From the NCBI GenBank assembly GCA_028280115.1, contig JANQMJ010000012.1, positions 111,383-175,382 on the forward strand: DNA of 64,000 bases. The letters run 5' to 3'. This document shows positions 22,956 through 32,178 of this stretch, one piece after another. The number at the start of each line of letters is the position of its first letter. The stretch's first letter is position 1. Position numbers and translations under genes: made by a program. Under the pieces are notes generated by a model. That model was not told the DNA's origin and did no database searches. It was given only the letters and a program-made list of their open reading frames with translations. Origin of the DNA: Parvularculaceae bacterium. Its GTDB lineage: Bacteria; Pseudomonadota; Alphaproteobacteria; Caulobacterales; Parvularculaceae.

Positions 22956-24416
22956 CTACTTCCCAAACGCCGCCAGGCGCACCGCCAGGGCGTTGGCGTA
23001 TTTCGTAATATCCCCGGCGCCGAGACAAATGACATAATCGCCCGGCTCTGCGATATCCGCGACAAGGCGCGGCAGATCGTCGAGCCTTTCAAGCGCCCTT
23101 GCATCGCGGTGGCCGTGACCTTCAAGACCCGCCACCAGCGCGTCGCGGTCCGCGCCCTTAATGGGCGCCTCGCCGGCGGCGTATACGTCGGCTATCAGGG
23201 CGATGTCCGCTTCGTTGAGACAGGCGCAGAACTCGTCGAACAAATTCTTGACCCGCGTATAGCGATGCGGCTGGACAACGGCGATGATCTTGCCTTTGGC
23301 GACATTGCGCGCGGCGCGCAGGACGGCTGAAATCTCCGCGGGGTGATGGCCGTAGTCGTCGATGATCTTGACGCCTTTCCATTCGCCTGCCTGGGTAAAG
23401 CGGCGCTTGACCCCGGCGAATTTTGAAAAGCCGGACCTTATCTGTTCGTCGGTCGCGCCCAGCCGCTTGGCAATGATCGCGGCGGGCAGCGAATTAAGAA
23501 CATTGTGCACGCCGGGCATGGGCAGTTTGACGGCGTCGATGCGGCCGATCTCGGCCCCGCGCTCGCGGAAGACGATGTCGTAGATCTCCATGCCCTCTTC
23601 ATGGCGGATGTTTTCCGCGCGGATGTCGGCCTGGGGATTGGAGCCGTAGGTAATCAGCCGCCGGTCGGTGACCCGCCCGACCAGCGCCTGGACCTCGGGA
23701 TGGTCGAGACAAACCACGCCGAAACCGTAAAACGGCGTATTTTCGATAAAGGCGTCGAAGGCGTTGCGTAAGGTTTCAAATCCGCCCCAGTGATCGAGAT
23801 GTTCCGGATCGATATTGGTGACCACCGCGATGGTCGTGGGCAGACGCAAAAACGCGCCGTCGGATTCATCGGCTTCGACCACCATCCAGTCGCCCTCGCC
23901 GAGCCGCGCATTGGCGCCGTAGGCGTTGATGATGCCGCCGTTGATCACCGTGGGATCAAGGCCCGCCTCGTCGAGCAGGGCCGCGACCATGCTGGTGGTG
24001 GTCGTCTTGCCATGGGTGCCGGCGATGGAGACGGTCCATTTAAGCCGCATCAATTCGGCCAGCATGTCGGCGCGGCGCACCACGGGAATGTGCCGCGCGC
24101 GGGCGGCGGCGACTTCAGGATTGTCGCCCTTGATCGCGGTTGAAATGATCACCGCTTCGGCGCCTTCGACATTTTCCGCCTTATGGCCGATGACGATGGG
24201 CACGCCCTTGTCGCGCAGGCGACGGACATTGGCGCCGTCGGCGACGTCGGAGCCGCGCACCTCATAGCCGAGATTGTGCATGACTTCGGCGATGCCGCTC
24301 ATGCCGATCCCGCCAATGCCCACGAGATGAATCGGGCCGACGCCGAAGGGCAAGCGGATCTTGATTTCCGGCGGATCGATCTTGGAAAACTTTTCCAGCG
24401 TTGACATGCTTTTCAC
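22956..24416 (-). CDS. murC: UDP-N-acetylmuramate-L-alanine ligase MurC
   Basis: A 486-residue Mur ligase adding L-Ala to UDP-MurNAc. Seen: [23 protein letters not shown] loop [36 protein letters not shown], and [18 protein letters not shown]. The GTG at 24416 directly follows the murG stop; an ATG three codons on (24407) is an equal alternative. Confidence 0.97.
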   Translation of the reverse strand: MKSMSTLEKFSKIDPPEIKIRLPFGVGPIHLVGIGGIGMSGIAEVMHNLGYEVRGSDVADGANVRRLRDKGVPIVIGHKAENVEGAEAVIISTAIKGDNPEVAAARARHIPVVRRADMLAELMRLKWTVSIAGTHGKTTTTSMVAALLDEAGLDPTVINGGIINAYGANARLGEGDWMVVEADESDGAFLRLPTTIAVVTNIDPEHLDHWGGFETLRNAFDAFIENTPFYGFGVVCLDHPEVQALVGRVTDRRLITYGSNPQADIRAENIRHEEGMEIYDIVFRERGAEIGRIDAVKLPMPGVHNVLNSLPAAIIAKRLGATDEQIRSGFSKFAGVKRRFTQAGEWKGVKIIDDYGHHPAEISAVLRAARNVAKGKIIAVVQPHRYTRVKNLFDEFCACLNEADIALIADVYAAGEAPIKGADRDALVAGLEGHGHRDARALERLDDLPRLVADIAEPGDYVICLGAGDITKYANALAVRLAAFGK

Positions 24417-25532
24417 TTAAGCGGCCGCGCGCGCGTTTACCACGTCCTCGACCAGATCGGCCAGCGCCGCCGCAGCGCCCTGTTTGACCCGGCCTTTCGC
24501 CGCCGCCGCCATGGACAAAAGCCGGCCCGGATTGGCCAGCAGGGTCGACAGCGCCGCGCCGAGGGAGTCTTGATTAAACCGGCTTTCGGGCAGGACGATG
24601 GCGGCGCTCGCCTTGGAAAGGACATGGGCGTTGCCGGTCTGATGATCGTCCATGGCGATGGCGAGCGGAACCAGCACCGACGGCCGGCCGATGGCCGAAA
24701 GTTCGGTCACGGTCGATGCGCCGGCGCGGGATATGACGAGATGCGCCGCCGCCATGCGACGGGGCAGATCGCGAAAGAACGGTGCAACGTCGCATTCAAC
24801 GCCGGCAAGCGCGTAATCGCCGCGCACCCGCGCAAGGTCTTCTTCGCGCGCCTGATGCGTCACCTGCAAACGCAGGCGCAGTTCTGCGGGCAATTCGGCG
24901 ATGGCGCCCACGGGCGCCTGCGAAAAAATGCTCGCGCCCTGGCTGCCGCCGAAGATGAGTATGTTGATCGGGTCGTCCTCGCCGGCGGGCGGAAACGGCG
25001 TGTCCGCGACCGCGGCGACGGCGTCGCGCACGGGATTGCCGACTTCGACGGTTTTCACGCCGGCGGACAGTTTTTCCAGCATCGGAAAAGCCTGCGCCGT
25101 AAACGCCGCGCCTTTGACCAGCATGCGATTGGCGCGGCCGAGCACCGCATTTTGTTCGTGCACCCCGTAAGGAACGCCTCTGAACGCGGCCGCTTTCATG
25201 GCGGGCAGGGAAGGATAGCCGCCGAAACCGACCGCCGCCGCGGGGCGGCGTTTGCGAAATTCGCGCAGCGCCGTCAGCAGTCCTTGCGCGATCGACAGCG
25301 CCGCGACGCCCTTTGCCACCGGCCCGCCGATGGACGGCGTCGCCGCGGAGATCTGAAACCGCTCGTCGGCGGGAAAATCCTCCGCATAGCGCGCGCCGCG
25401 CTCATCGGTGACGAGCAACACGCGCCGGCCCCGGCGCTTGAGTTCCTGTGCAAAGGCTTGTGCGGGAAACATATGCCCGCCCGTGCCGCCGGCGGCGAGC
25501 GCGATCGGCCGGTCCTTATCGCCGCCGATCAT
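24417..25532 (-). CDS. murG: Lipid II synthase MurG
   Basis: A 371-residue GT-B transferase that adds GlcNAc to lipid I on the inner face of the cytoplasmic membrane. Seen: LAAGGTGGHMFPAQAFA, GVHEQNAVLGRANRML, NILIFGGSQGASIFSQ, and VISRAGASTVTELSAIGRPS with the donor-binding residues. The ATG at 25532 overlaps the ftsW stop (ATGA). A longer in-frame extension upstream is only the ftsW region read in another frame. Confidence 0.97.
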   Translation of the reverse strand: MIGGDKDRPIALAAGGTGGHMFPAQAFAQELKRRGRRVLLVTDERGARYAEDFPADERFQISAATPSIGGPVAKGVAALSIAQGLLTALREFRKRRPAAAVGFGGYPSLPAMKAAAFRGVPYGVHEQNAVLGRANRMLVKGAAFTAQAFPMLEKLSAGVKTVEVGNPVRDAVAAVADTPFPPAGEDDPINILIFGGSQGASIFSQAPVGAIAELPAELRLRLQVTHQAREEDLARVRGDYALAGVECDVAPFFRDLPRRMAAAHLVISRAGASTVTELSAIGRPSVLVPLAIAMDDHQTGNAHVLSKASAAIVLPESRFNQDSLGAALSTLLANPGRLLSMAAAAKGRVKQGAAAALADLVEDVVNARAAA

Positions 25533-26665
25533 GGCATGATATCCTTGCGCCGCTGGGCGCCGCGCTGGCGCCGCGTCAGCGCGAAGATCAGCCCGACCGC
25601 AAGCGCGGTGGCCAGCAGCGATGAGCCGCCATAAGAAATGAACGGCAGGGTCATGCCCTTGGCGGGCAGCGCGCGCAGGGAAACGCCGATATTGATGATC
25701 GCCTGAAAGCCGATGATCGCCGCCAGCCCCGACACCGCGCATTGCGCAAAAAGGCTGCGTAACGAAGCGGCGATGGTCAGGATGCGCGCCACGAATACGG
25801 CGAACAGAATAATGATCGCCGCGCCGAGCAGGAACCCGAACTCTTCAGCAGCGACCGCGAAGATAAAATCCGTATGCGCATCGGGCAGCGCACCTTTCAC
25901 CGGCGCGCTGTCGCCGCGCCCGATCAGGCCGCCATTGGCGATGGTTTCGAGCGACTTATCGACCTGATAGGCCTCGCCTGCGCCCGGTTTGATGAACGTA
26001 TCGATCCGCGCGGCGACATGGGCGGATAGAAAATAGCCTGCGGTCAGCGCCGCAATCCCGGCGCCGGCGAGCAGCGCCATCCAGATCCAGCCCCAGCCGG
26101 CGATGAAGAACATCGCCGCCCACACCCCGGTCACCAGCGCCCACTGGCCGAAATCCGGCTGCAACAGCAACAGCAGCGCAAACAGGGCGTAGATGCCCAT
26201 GGCGATCGCGCCGCCGGGAAAGCGCCGATCGCGCGCGCCCTCGGCCAGCATCCACGCGGCGACGACGACAAAGCCGGGCTTGGCGAATTCCGACGGCTGC
26301 AGAAGCATCGGCCCGAGATCGATCCAACGCCTGGCGCCGTTGATGTCGTCCGCGGCAAGCAGCGCAAACAACATTAAAAGAATTGCGCCGACAAAAACGA
26401 GAACGCCGAGCCGGCGCGCCTGCAACGGCGTCAGGAACGAGATCGCGGTCATAAAGGCCAAGGCCGGAACCAAAAACAGAATCTGCCGCAGGGGAAAATG
26501 AAATTCATCGGGAATGCGAAAGCGCGCCGCCGCCGGCGGGCCCGCCGCCATGAGCACGACAATCCCGATCAGAATAATCGGCGCGAGAATAGCGAGAGAA
26601 ACCCGGTCCACCGACCACCACCAGCGGGCCAAAACAGAATCGTCAGTGCGTGAAATCTGTTTCAC
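25529..26665 (-). CDS. ftsW: Septal peptidoglycan glycosyltransferase FtsW
   Basis: SEDS-family polymerase of about 378 residues with some ten hydrophobic segments. Seen: GARRWIDLGPMLLQPSEFAK, SLETIANGGLIGRGDS and LPAKGMTLPFISYGGSSLLA. It polymerises lipid II with FtsI at the septum. A GTG start at 26665 is preferred: GGAG precedes it and it overlaps the murD stop as GTGA. Confidence 0.95.
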   Translation of the reverse strand: MKQISRTDDSVLARWWWSVDRVSLAILAPIILIGIVVLMAAGPPAAARFRIPDEFHFPLRQILFLVPALAFMTAISFLTPLQARRLGVLVFVGAILLMLFALLAADDINGARRWIDLGPMLLQPSEFAKPGFVVVAAWMLAEGARDRRFPGGAIAMGIYALFALLLLLQPDFGQWALVTGVWAAMFFIAGWGWIWMALLAGAGIAALTAGYFLSAHVAARIDTFIKPGAGEAYQVDKSLETIANGGLIGRGDSAPVKGALPDAHTDFIFAVAAEEFGFLLGAAIIILFAVFVARILTIAASLRSLFAQCAVSGLAAIIGFQAIINIGVSLRALPAKGMTLPFISYGGSSLLATALAVGLIFALTRRQRGAQRRKDIMP

Positions 26666-28074
26666 GCCGCCGCTCCGTTGGTCTCGGTCAATTCGCCCAC
26701 CAGCCGGCGGAAAGCCTCGCCGCGCTCTTCGAAATTCGCGAACTGATCGTAGGAAGCGCAAGCGGGCGAAAACAGCACCACCGGCGCGGCGGCGTCGCTC
26801 GCGGACGCATCGGCGGCGGCCCGGCCGAGCGCCGTTTCAAGATCGCCGCACAAGGCGCAAGGCGCAGCGCCGCGAAGCTGTTCCTCCAACGCTTCCGCGG
26901 ACTCGCCGATGAGATAGACGCGCGCCACGCGGTCCATCGCGGAACGCAGGGAAGCGACTCCGCCCTCCTTCGCCCGGCCGCCGGCAATCCAGTAGATGTT
27001 TTCAAAAGCGCCAAGCGCGCGCGCCGCGGCGGCGGCGTTCGTCGCTTTTGAATCGTTGATGAAAAGCGTCTTGCCGATGCGCGCAATCTCTTCCATGCGG
27101 TGCGGCAGAGCGCCAAAACGCTTCGCCGACTGGACCACAAGCGCCGGCGACACGCCGAATTGGGCGCACACCGCCAGCGCAGCGGCGACGTTTTGATGAT
27201 TGTGAGACCCGCGCAGGCCCCGAGCGTCGGCAATATCGCCGGCAAGCACGGTCTTTCCCTCGAAATTATAAAACAGCTTGCCGTCAAGCGCATAGGCGCC
27301 GCGGCCGAGCGCGCCGCGGGCGGAAACAGGAATGACCTGCGCTAGCTCGCGCGCGATCTGTTCGGTGCAGACCGCTTCGCCATATTCGTCGTCGACCCCG
27401 ACGACGGCGAGGTCTTTTGCTGTTTGATTGAAGAAAATGCGCTTCTTCACCGCGAGATAGTTCGCCGTCGAACCGTGGCGGTCGAGATGATCGGGCGACA
27501 GATTCAAAAACACGGCGGCGTTCGCGCGCAGGGAAAAAGTCAGATCGAGCTGAAAAGAAGAAAGCTCCAGCACATAGGTCGCCCTGGCCTCCGGCGCCGG
27601 CAGCGACAATACCGCCTCGCCGATATTGCCGCCCACATGCACTTCCTCGCCGGCGTCGCGCAGGATGTGGCCGATCAGCGCCGTCGTCGTCGACTTGCCG
27701 TTCGTGCCGGTCACGGCGACGATGCGCGGACGCTCGCGTTCTGCAAGCGCGTTCACCGCACGGGCGAAAAGCTCGGCGTCGCCGATGACCGGAATCTTTT
27801 CGATTTGCGACTTGCGCACGATGGGATGGGGCTTGGGATGGGTCAGCGGCACGCCGGGGCTGACCACGGTCGCGGCCAGTTCTTTCCACGGCCATTGTTT
27901 GGGATGTTCGGCGCGATAATCGGTATTTGCGGTCTTGGCGCGCGCCTTGGGGTTTTCATCCCAGGTAAAAACATGCGCGCCCGATGCGACCAGCGCCTCG
28001 CAGGTCGCCAGCCCGCTGACGCCGAGCCCGAAAACGGCGATCGCTTTGTTCTTTACGTCGGGGATCAAGATCAT
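26662..28074 (-). CDS. murD: UDP-N-acetylmuramoylalanine-D-glutamate ligase MurD
   Basis: A 470-residue Mur ligase adding D-Glu. Seen: AVFGLGVSGLATCEALVASG, VTGTNGKSTTTALIGHIL, VGGNIGEAVLSLP, LELSSFQLDLTFSLR, LSPDHLDRHGS, INDSKATNAAAAARAL and the C-terminal VLFSPACASYDQFANFEERG. Overlaps ftsW by four bases. Confidence 0.97.
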   Translation of the reverse strand: MILIPDVKNKAIAVFGLGVSGLATCEALVASGAHVFTWDENPKARAKTANTDYRAEHPKQWPWKELAATVVSPGVPLTHPKPHPIVRKSQIEKIPVIGDAELFARAVNALAERERPRIVAVTGTNGKSTTTALIGHILRDAGEEVHVGGNIGEAVLSLPAPEARATYVLELSSFQLDLTFSLRANAAVFLNLSPDHLDRHGSTANYLAVKKRIFFNQTAKDLAVVGVDDEYGEAVCTEQIARELAQVIPVSARGALGRGAYALDGKLFYNFEGKTVLAGDIADARGLRGSHNHQNVAAALAVCAQFGVSPALVVQSAKRFGALPHRMEEIARIGKTLFINDSKATNAAAAARALGAFENIYWIAGGRAKEGGVASLRSAMDRVARVYLIGESAEALEEQLRGAAPCALCGDLETALGRAAADASASDAAAPVVLFSPACASYDQFANFEERGEAFRRLVGELTETNGAAA

Positions 28075-28084
28075 TGCATCGGGC

Positions 28085-29248
28085 CTATCGCAGCTTCAAA
28101 GTCGCCAGCCCGATCAGCGCCAGGATCACCGCGATGATCCAGAACCGGATGACGATGGTCGATTCTTTCCATCCGAGATGCTCGAAATGATGATGGATCG
28201 GCGCCATGCGGAAGACGCGCTTGCCGAACAGCTTGAACGACGCGATCTGAATCATCACCGACAGCCCTTCGAGGACGAACAGCCCGCCGACGATGGCGAG
28301 CACGATTTCATGTTTGGCCGCAACCGCAATGGCGCCGATGGCCCCGCCGAGCGCAAGCGATCCCGTATCGCCCATGAAGATCGCCGCCGGCGGGGCGTTG
28401 AACCATAAAAAGCCCAGCCCTGCGCCGATAATCGCGCCGCAGATCACCGCCATTTCCCCGGCGCCGGGCACATAGGGCACGCCCAGATAACCCGCGAAAA
28501 TGGCGTTGCCGACGAGATAGGCGATCAGCGCATAGGTCGCCGCGGCGATCATCACCGGCACGGTGGCGAGACCGTCAAGCCCGTCGGTCAGGTTCACCGT
28601 ATTGGACGCGCCGACAATGACGATCCCGACGAAAAGAGGAAACATAATGCCGAGCGGAATGATGAGTTCCTTGAACACCGGCACCGGCACGCCGCTTTCA
28701 ATGCCGAGCGGCGGAACCACAGGCGGCCGCTCGCCGAGGCTCTGCGCTAAAGCGGCCTTTGCGCGCAACGCCTCGGCGTCCGCGCCAAGCTGCGTCATCA
28801 TGATAAAGCCCGCCGATATGGCGACCACGAACTGAAAGAGCAGCTTTAAGCTGCCGGGCACGCCGCCCGAATTCTGCCGGGTGACCTTCAAATAGTCGTC
28901 GAGAAAGCCGAGCAGGCCGAAGGCGAGCGTCACGCCCAGCACCACCTGAACATAGGTGTTGTAAAGCTGGGCCCATAACAGGATGGCGATGCTCATGGAC
29001 AGCAGAATCAACACGCCGCCCATGGTCGGCGTGCCGGCTTTTTCAATGATGTGTCCCTGGGGGCCGTCCTGACGGATCGGCTGGCCGCGGCCTTGCTTGC
29101 GCCGCATCCAGCGGATCAGCGACGGCCCGAACAGGAAAGAAATCAACAGCGACGTCATGACGGCGCCGCCGGTGCGAAACGTCAGATAGCGGAAGAGATT
29201 GAAAATCTGATAGTCGTCCGCAAACCGCTCATAAAGATAATACAACAT
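28085..29248 (-). CDS. mraY: Phospho-MurNAc-pentapeptide transferase MraY
   Basis: A 387-residue polytopic enzyme that makes lipid I on undecaprenyl phosphate. Seen: [51 protein letters not shown] (the DD pair), [33 protein letters not shown] and [20 protein letters not shown]. Slightly longer than E. coli MraY because of an Ala/Leu-rich periplasmic-loop insertion around residues 145-185. Confidence 0.97.
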   Translation of the reverse strand: MLYYLYERFADDYQIFNLFRYLTFRTGGAVMTSLLISFLFGPSLIRWMRRKQGRGQPIRQDGPQGHIIEKAGTPTMGGVLILLSMSIAILLWAQLYNTYVQVVLGVTLAFGLLGFLDDYLKVTRQNSGGVPGSLKLLFQFVVAISAGFIMMTQLGADAEALRAKAALAQSLGERPPVVPPLGIESGVPVPVFKELIIPLGIMFPLFVGIVIVGASNTVNLTDGLDGLATVPVMIAAATYALIAYLVGNAIFAGYLGVPYVPGAGEMAVICGAIIGAGLGFLWFNAPPAAIFMGDTGSLALGGAIGAIAVAAKHEIVLAIVGGLFVLEGLSVMIQIASFKLFGKRVFRMAPIHHHFEHLGWKESTIVIRFWIIAVILALIGLATLKLR

Positions 29249-29269
29249 CGACTAGCCTGAGCCCGTCCT

Positions 29270-30742
29270 TTACTTTTCCGTCGCGCCGGCCGACGCCTCA
29301 TCGCCCGCCGCGAGCGCGCGCGTTACGGCGCTGACGTTAGACGCGTTTGAACCTTTGACCATCACCACATCGCCGGGCGCAACCACATCGCAGACCGGCC
29401 CGACCAGACCAACGGCGGACCCGGCATAGAGCCCGCGCATGGCCGGCGGCAAGGCGTCCCAAAGATGGCGCATGAGCTCGCCCGCTGCGTAGACGCGATC
29501 AACCTTGGCCGCAACCAGCGTCTTGGCGAGCGCGGCGTGGAGCGCGGGCGCATCGGGGCCGAGTTCGAGCATGTCGCCGAGCACGGCGATGCGCCGCCCG
29601 CCGTCACCGGTCGGCGCGGCGGCCAGAAGGCTGATCGCCGCGGTCATGGAAGCCGGATTGGCGTTGTAGCTTTCATCGATCAGGATCGCCTCGCCGCCGC
29701 CGACCTTGATTGCGATGCGGGCGCCGCGGCCTTCTGCGGGTTGAAGCAATGCAAGCGCATTTATGCCGGCGTCGAAATCCGCGCCGACCGCATCGGCGGC
29801 GGCAAGGGCGGCGAGTATGTTAAGGGCCTGATGCTTGCCGGGCACGCCGGCCGAAAACGTCCGGCGCTCGCCATTGAAGCTTGCGGTCAGCCGCGCGCCG
29901 GCGCCGTCCGGTTGATAATCGAGCAACTGAATATCGGCGCCGTCCTTTTCGCCGAAGGTGACGAAGCCCGCCGCGCCGGCTTCCTCGGCGCGCTTTTTCA
30001 ACAGCGCGTAATAAGCGTTGTCGAACGGCAAAATCGCAATCCCCCCCGGCGCAAGACCGGAAAAGATTTCCGCCTTGGCTTCGGCGATGCCTTCAATCGA
30101 ATCGAAGAATTCAAGATGGGCCGCCGCCACGGTCGTGACGATCGCCGCATGGGGCCGCACCAGCGCCGTCAGCGGCGTGATCTCGCCGGCGCGGCTCATG
30201 CCGATTTCAAAAACGCCGTAATCGGCGCGCATGGGCATGCGCGCAAGGGTCAGCGGCACGCCCCATTGATTGTTCAAGCTCCGATCGGGCGCATGGACGT
30301 TCCCGCTCGCGCCGAGAATGGCGCGCAGGATTTCCTTGGTGCTGGTCTTGCCGGCGCTGCCGGTGACGCCGACGCGCTTGCCGAAATTGCGCAGCCGCGC
30401 GGCAAGCGCGAGATCGCGCAGGCCCTGCAGGGTGTCGGGAACCACCAGGAGCGGGGCGCCTTCGGGCGCATCTTCCGGCGCGCGCGCCACAAGCGCCGCC
30501 GCAGCGCCTGCATCGAAGGCGTTTTTCAGGAATTCATGCCCGTCGCGGGCGTCTCGCAGCGCAACGAATATTTCGCCGGGTTTGAGGCTGCGCGTATCGA
30601 TGGAAACGCCGCTGGCGGACCAGTCTTCCGCCGCCCATTCTTTCGGATCTCCGCCGCGCGCGCACAGCGCGCCGCCGGTCGCCGCGGCCGCCTCGTAAGC
30701 GGTCCAGAGATTGTGATTGTCCTGTAAAGCATTCGCTGTCAT
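29270..30742 (-). CDS. murF: UDP-MurNAc-tripeptide-D-Ala-D-Ala ligase MurF
   Basis: A 490-residue Mur ligase adding the D-Ala-D-Ala made by Ddl. Seen: VSIDTRSLKPGEIFVAL, VTGSAGKTSTKEILRAIL, NNQWGVPLTLARM, EIGMSRAGEI, DESYNANPASMTAAI and VLGDMLELGP. The start ATG overlaps the murE stop (ATGA). Confidence 0.97.
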   Translation of the reverse strand: MTANALQDNHNLWTAYEAAAATGGALCARGGDPKEWAAEDWSASGVSIDTRSLKPGEIFVALRDARDGHEFLKNAFDAGAAAALVARAPEDAPEGAPLLVVPDTLQGLRDLALAARLRNFGKRVGVTGSAGKTSTKEILRAILGASGNVHAPDRSLNNQWGVPLTLARMPMRADYGVFEIGMSRAGEITPLTALVRPHAAIVTTVAAAHLEFFDSIEGIAEAKAEIFSGLAPGGIAILPFDNAYYALLKKRAEEAGAAGFVTFGEKDGADIQLLDYQPDGAGARLTASFNGERRTFSAGVPGKHQALNILAALAAADAVGADFDAGINALALLQPAEGRGARIAIKVGGGEAILIDESYNANPASMTAAISLLAAAPTGDGGRRIAVLGDMLELGPDAPALHAALAKTLVAAKVDRVYAAGELMRHLWDALPPAMRGLYAGSAVGLVGPVCDVVAPGDVVMVKGSNASNVSAVTRALAAGDEASAGATEK

Positions 30743-32178
30743 CGCCCGAGCTCCTTTGCGCGCTTCAACGCAGCGGCTTTGGCGACTTCCGCATCGTTGA
30801 AGGGCAGCGTTTCATGCCCCACCTGCTGGCCGGTTTCATGCCCCTTGCCGGCGATCAACAGCGCATCGCCATCTTCCAGCATCGAAATCCCCGTTTCGAT
30901 GGCTTTTTTGCGATCCCCGATGTCGACAGCGTTCATGCAACCGTCGATTACCTGACGGCGAATCGCCGACGGGTCTTCGCTGCGCGGATTGTCGTCCGTA
31001 ACGATCACCCGGTCGCTGTGCGCATGCGCCGCCGCGCCCATGAGCGTGCGTTTTTCCCTGTCGCGGTCGCCGCCGGCGCCGATGACGGCGATCAGCTTGC
31101 CTTTGACATGGGGCCGCAGGCTTTGCAGGGCGGTTTTCACCGCGTCCGGCGTGTGGGCGTAGTCCACATAGATTGACGCGGCGCCGAGCCGGGCCGCAAG
31201 TTCCATGCGGCCGGGCACGGGGCTCAGCTGTTCCAGAAGCGGCAGCACAGTTTTGGCGTCAAAGCCCGACTCGATCACGATCGCGGCGGCGACCAACGCG
31301 TTTTCCGCCTGGAAGACGCCGATCAGCGGCAGGTCGATGTCATGAACGGCGTCGTTTTCCTTCACCTTAAGATGAAGCCCGCCGGGATGAGGATCGGCGC
31401 TTTCGATTTTCAGATCCGCGCCACCCGGCCCTACTGTCCGTAAAATGGCGCCGCGCTCGACGGCGGCTTGCGAAAACCGCCCGGCGAACTCGCCGCCGTC
31501 ATTGACGATGGCGACGCCGTCCCTGGCGAGCAGCGCCGAAAACAGCCGTCGCTTCGCTTCCAGATAGCGGGAAAAATCCCCGTGATAGTCGAGATGGTCC
31601 TGGGTGATGTTGGTGAAAGCGGCGATGGGAAACGTCACGCCGTCGACGCGATGCTGCGCCAGCGCGTGGCTTGAGACCTCCATGGCGAGATGGGTGACGC
31701 CGGCCTCCGCCATCGCCTGCAGCGTCCGGTGCAACGTCACCGGTTCGGGCGTCGTGTGCATGAGCTTGCGTTCGAAACCGGCCGAAGCGGCGCCGAGCGT
31801 GCCGATGCTGCCGGCGTTTCTTCCCAGCATCGACCAGAGCTGCGCGGCAAAGCGCACGGTCGAGGTTTTGCCGTTGGTGCCGGTCACGCCCGCCACGACT
31901 TCCGGCTGGCCCGGGAAAAAACGCGCGGCCATGCGCGCGAGCCGCCGGCGCGGTATTTCGTCGAATACGATCGGCAGTTTCGACGTCGCTCCCGGCCGCG
32001 CCAGAATGGCCGCGGCGCCGCGTTCCTCCGCCTGCGGAATGAAACCGGCGCCGTCCGCGCGGGTTCCGGGAAGCGCCGCAAACAGATAGCCCGGCGCCAC
32101 TTCGCGGCTGTCGGCGGTCAGGCCGGCGATGTGGGGATCGGGCGCAAAACGTTCGCCGGATAGCTCGGACAGTCTCAC
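30739..32178 (-). CDS. murE: UDP-MurNAc-L-Ala-D-Glu-meso-diaminopimelate ligase MurE
   Basis: A 479-residue Mur ligase. Seen: LTADSREVAPGYLFAALPG, VTGTNGKTSTVRFAAQLW, TTPEPVTLHRTLQAM, EVSSHALAQHRVDG, TNITQDHLDYHG, and DNPRSEDP. The DNPR motif is the meso-diaminopimelate-specific form, so the wall is predicted to carry meso-DAP. ATGA overlap with ftsI upstream. Confidence 0.97.
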   Translation of the reverse strand: MRLSELSGERFAPDPHIAGLTADSREVAPGYLFAALPGTRADGAGFIPQAEERGAAAILARPGATSKLPIVFDEIPRRRLARMAARFFPGQPEVVAGVTGTNGKTSTVRFAAQLWSMLGRNAGSIGTLGAASAGFERKLMHTTPEPVTLHRTLQAMAEAGVTHLAMEVSSHALAQHRVDGVTFPIAAFTNITQDHLDYHGDFSRYLEAKRRLFSALLARDGVAIVNDGGEFAGRFSQAAVERGAILRTVGPGGADLKIESADPHPGGLHLKVKENDAVHDIDLPLIGVFQAENALVAAAIVIESGFDAKTVLPLLEQLSPVPGRMELAARLGAASIYVDYAHTPDAVKTALQSLRPHVKGKLIAVIGAGGDRDREKRTLMGAAAHAHSDRVIVTDDNPRSEDPSAIRRQVIDGCMNAVDIGDRKKAIETGISMLEDGDALLIAGKGHETGQQVGHETLPFNDAEVAKAAALKRAKELGR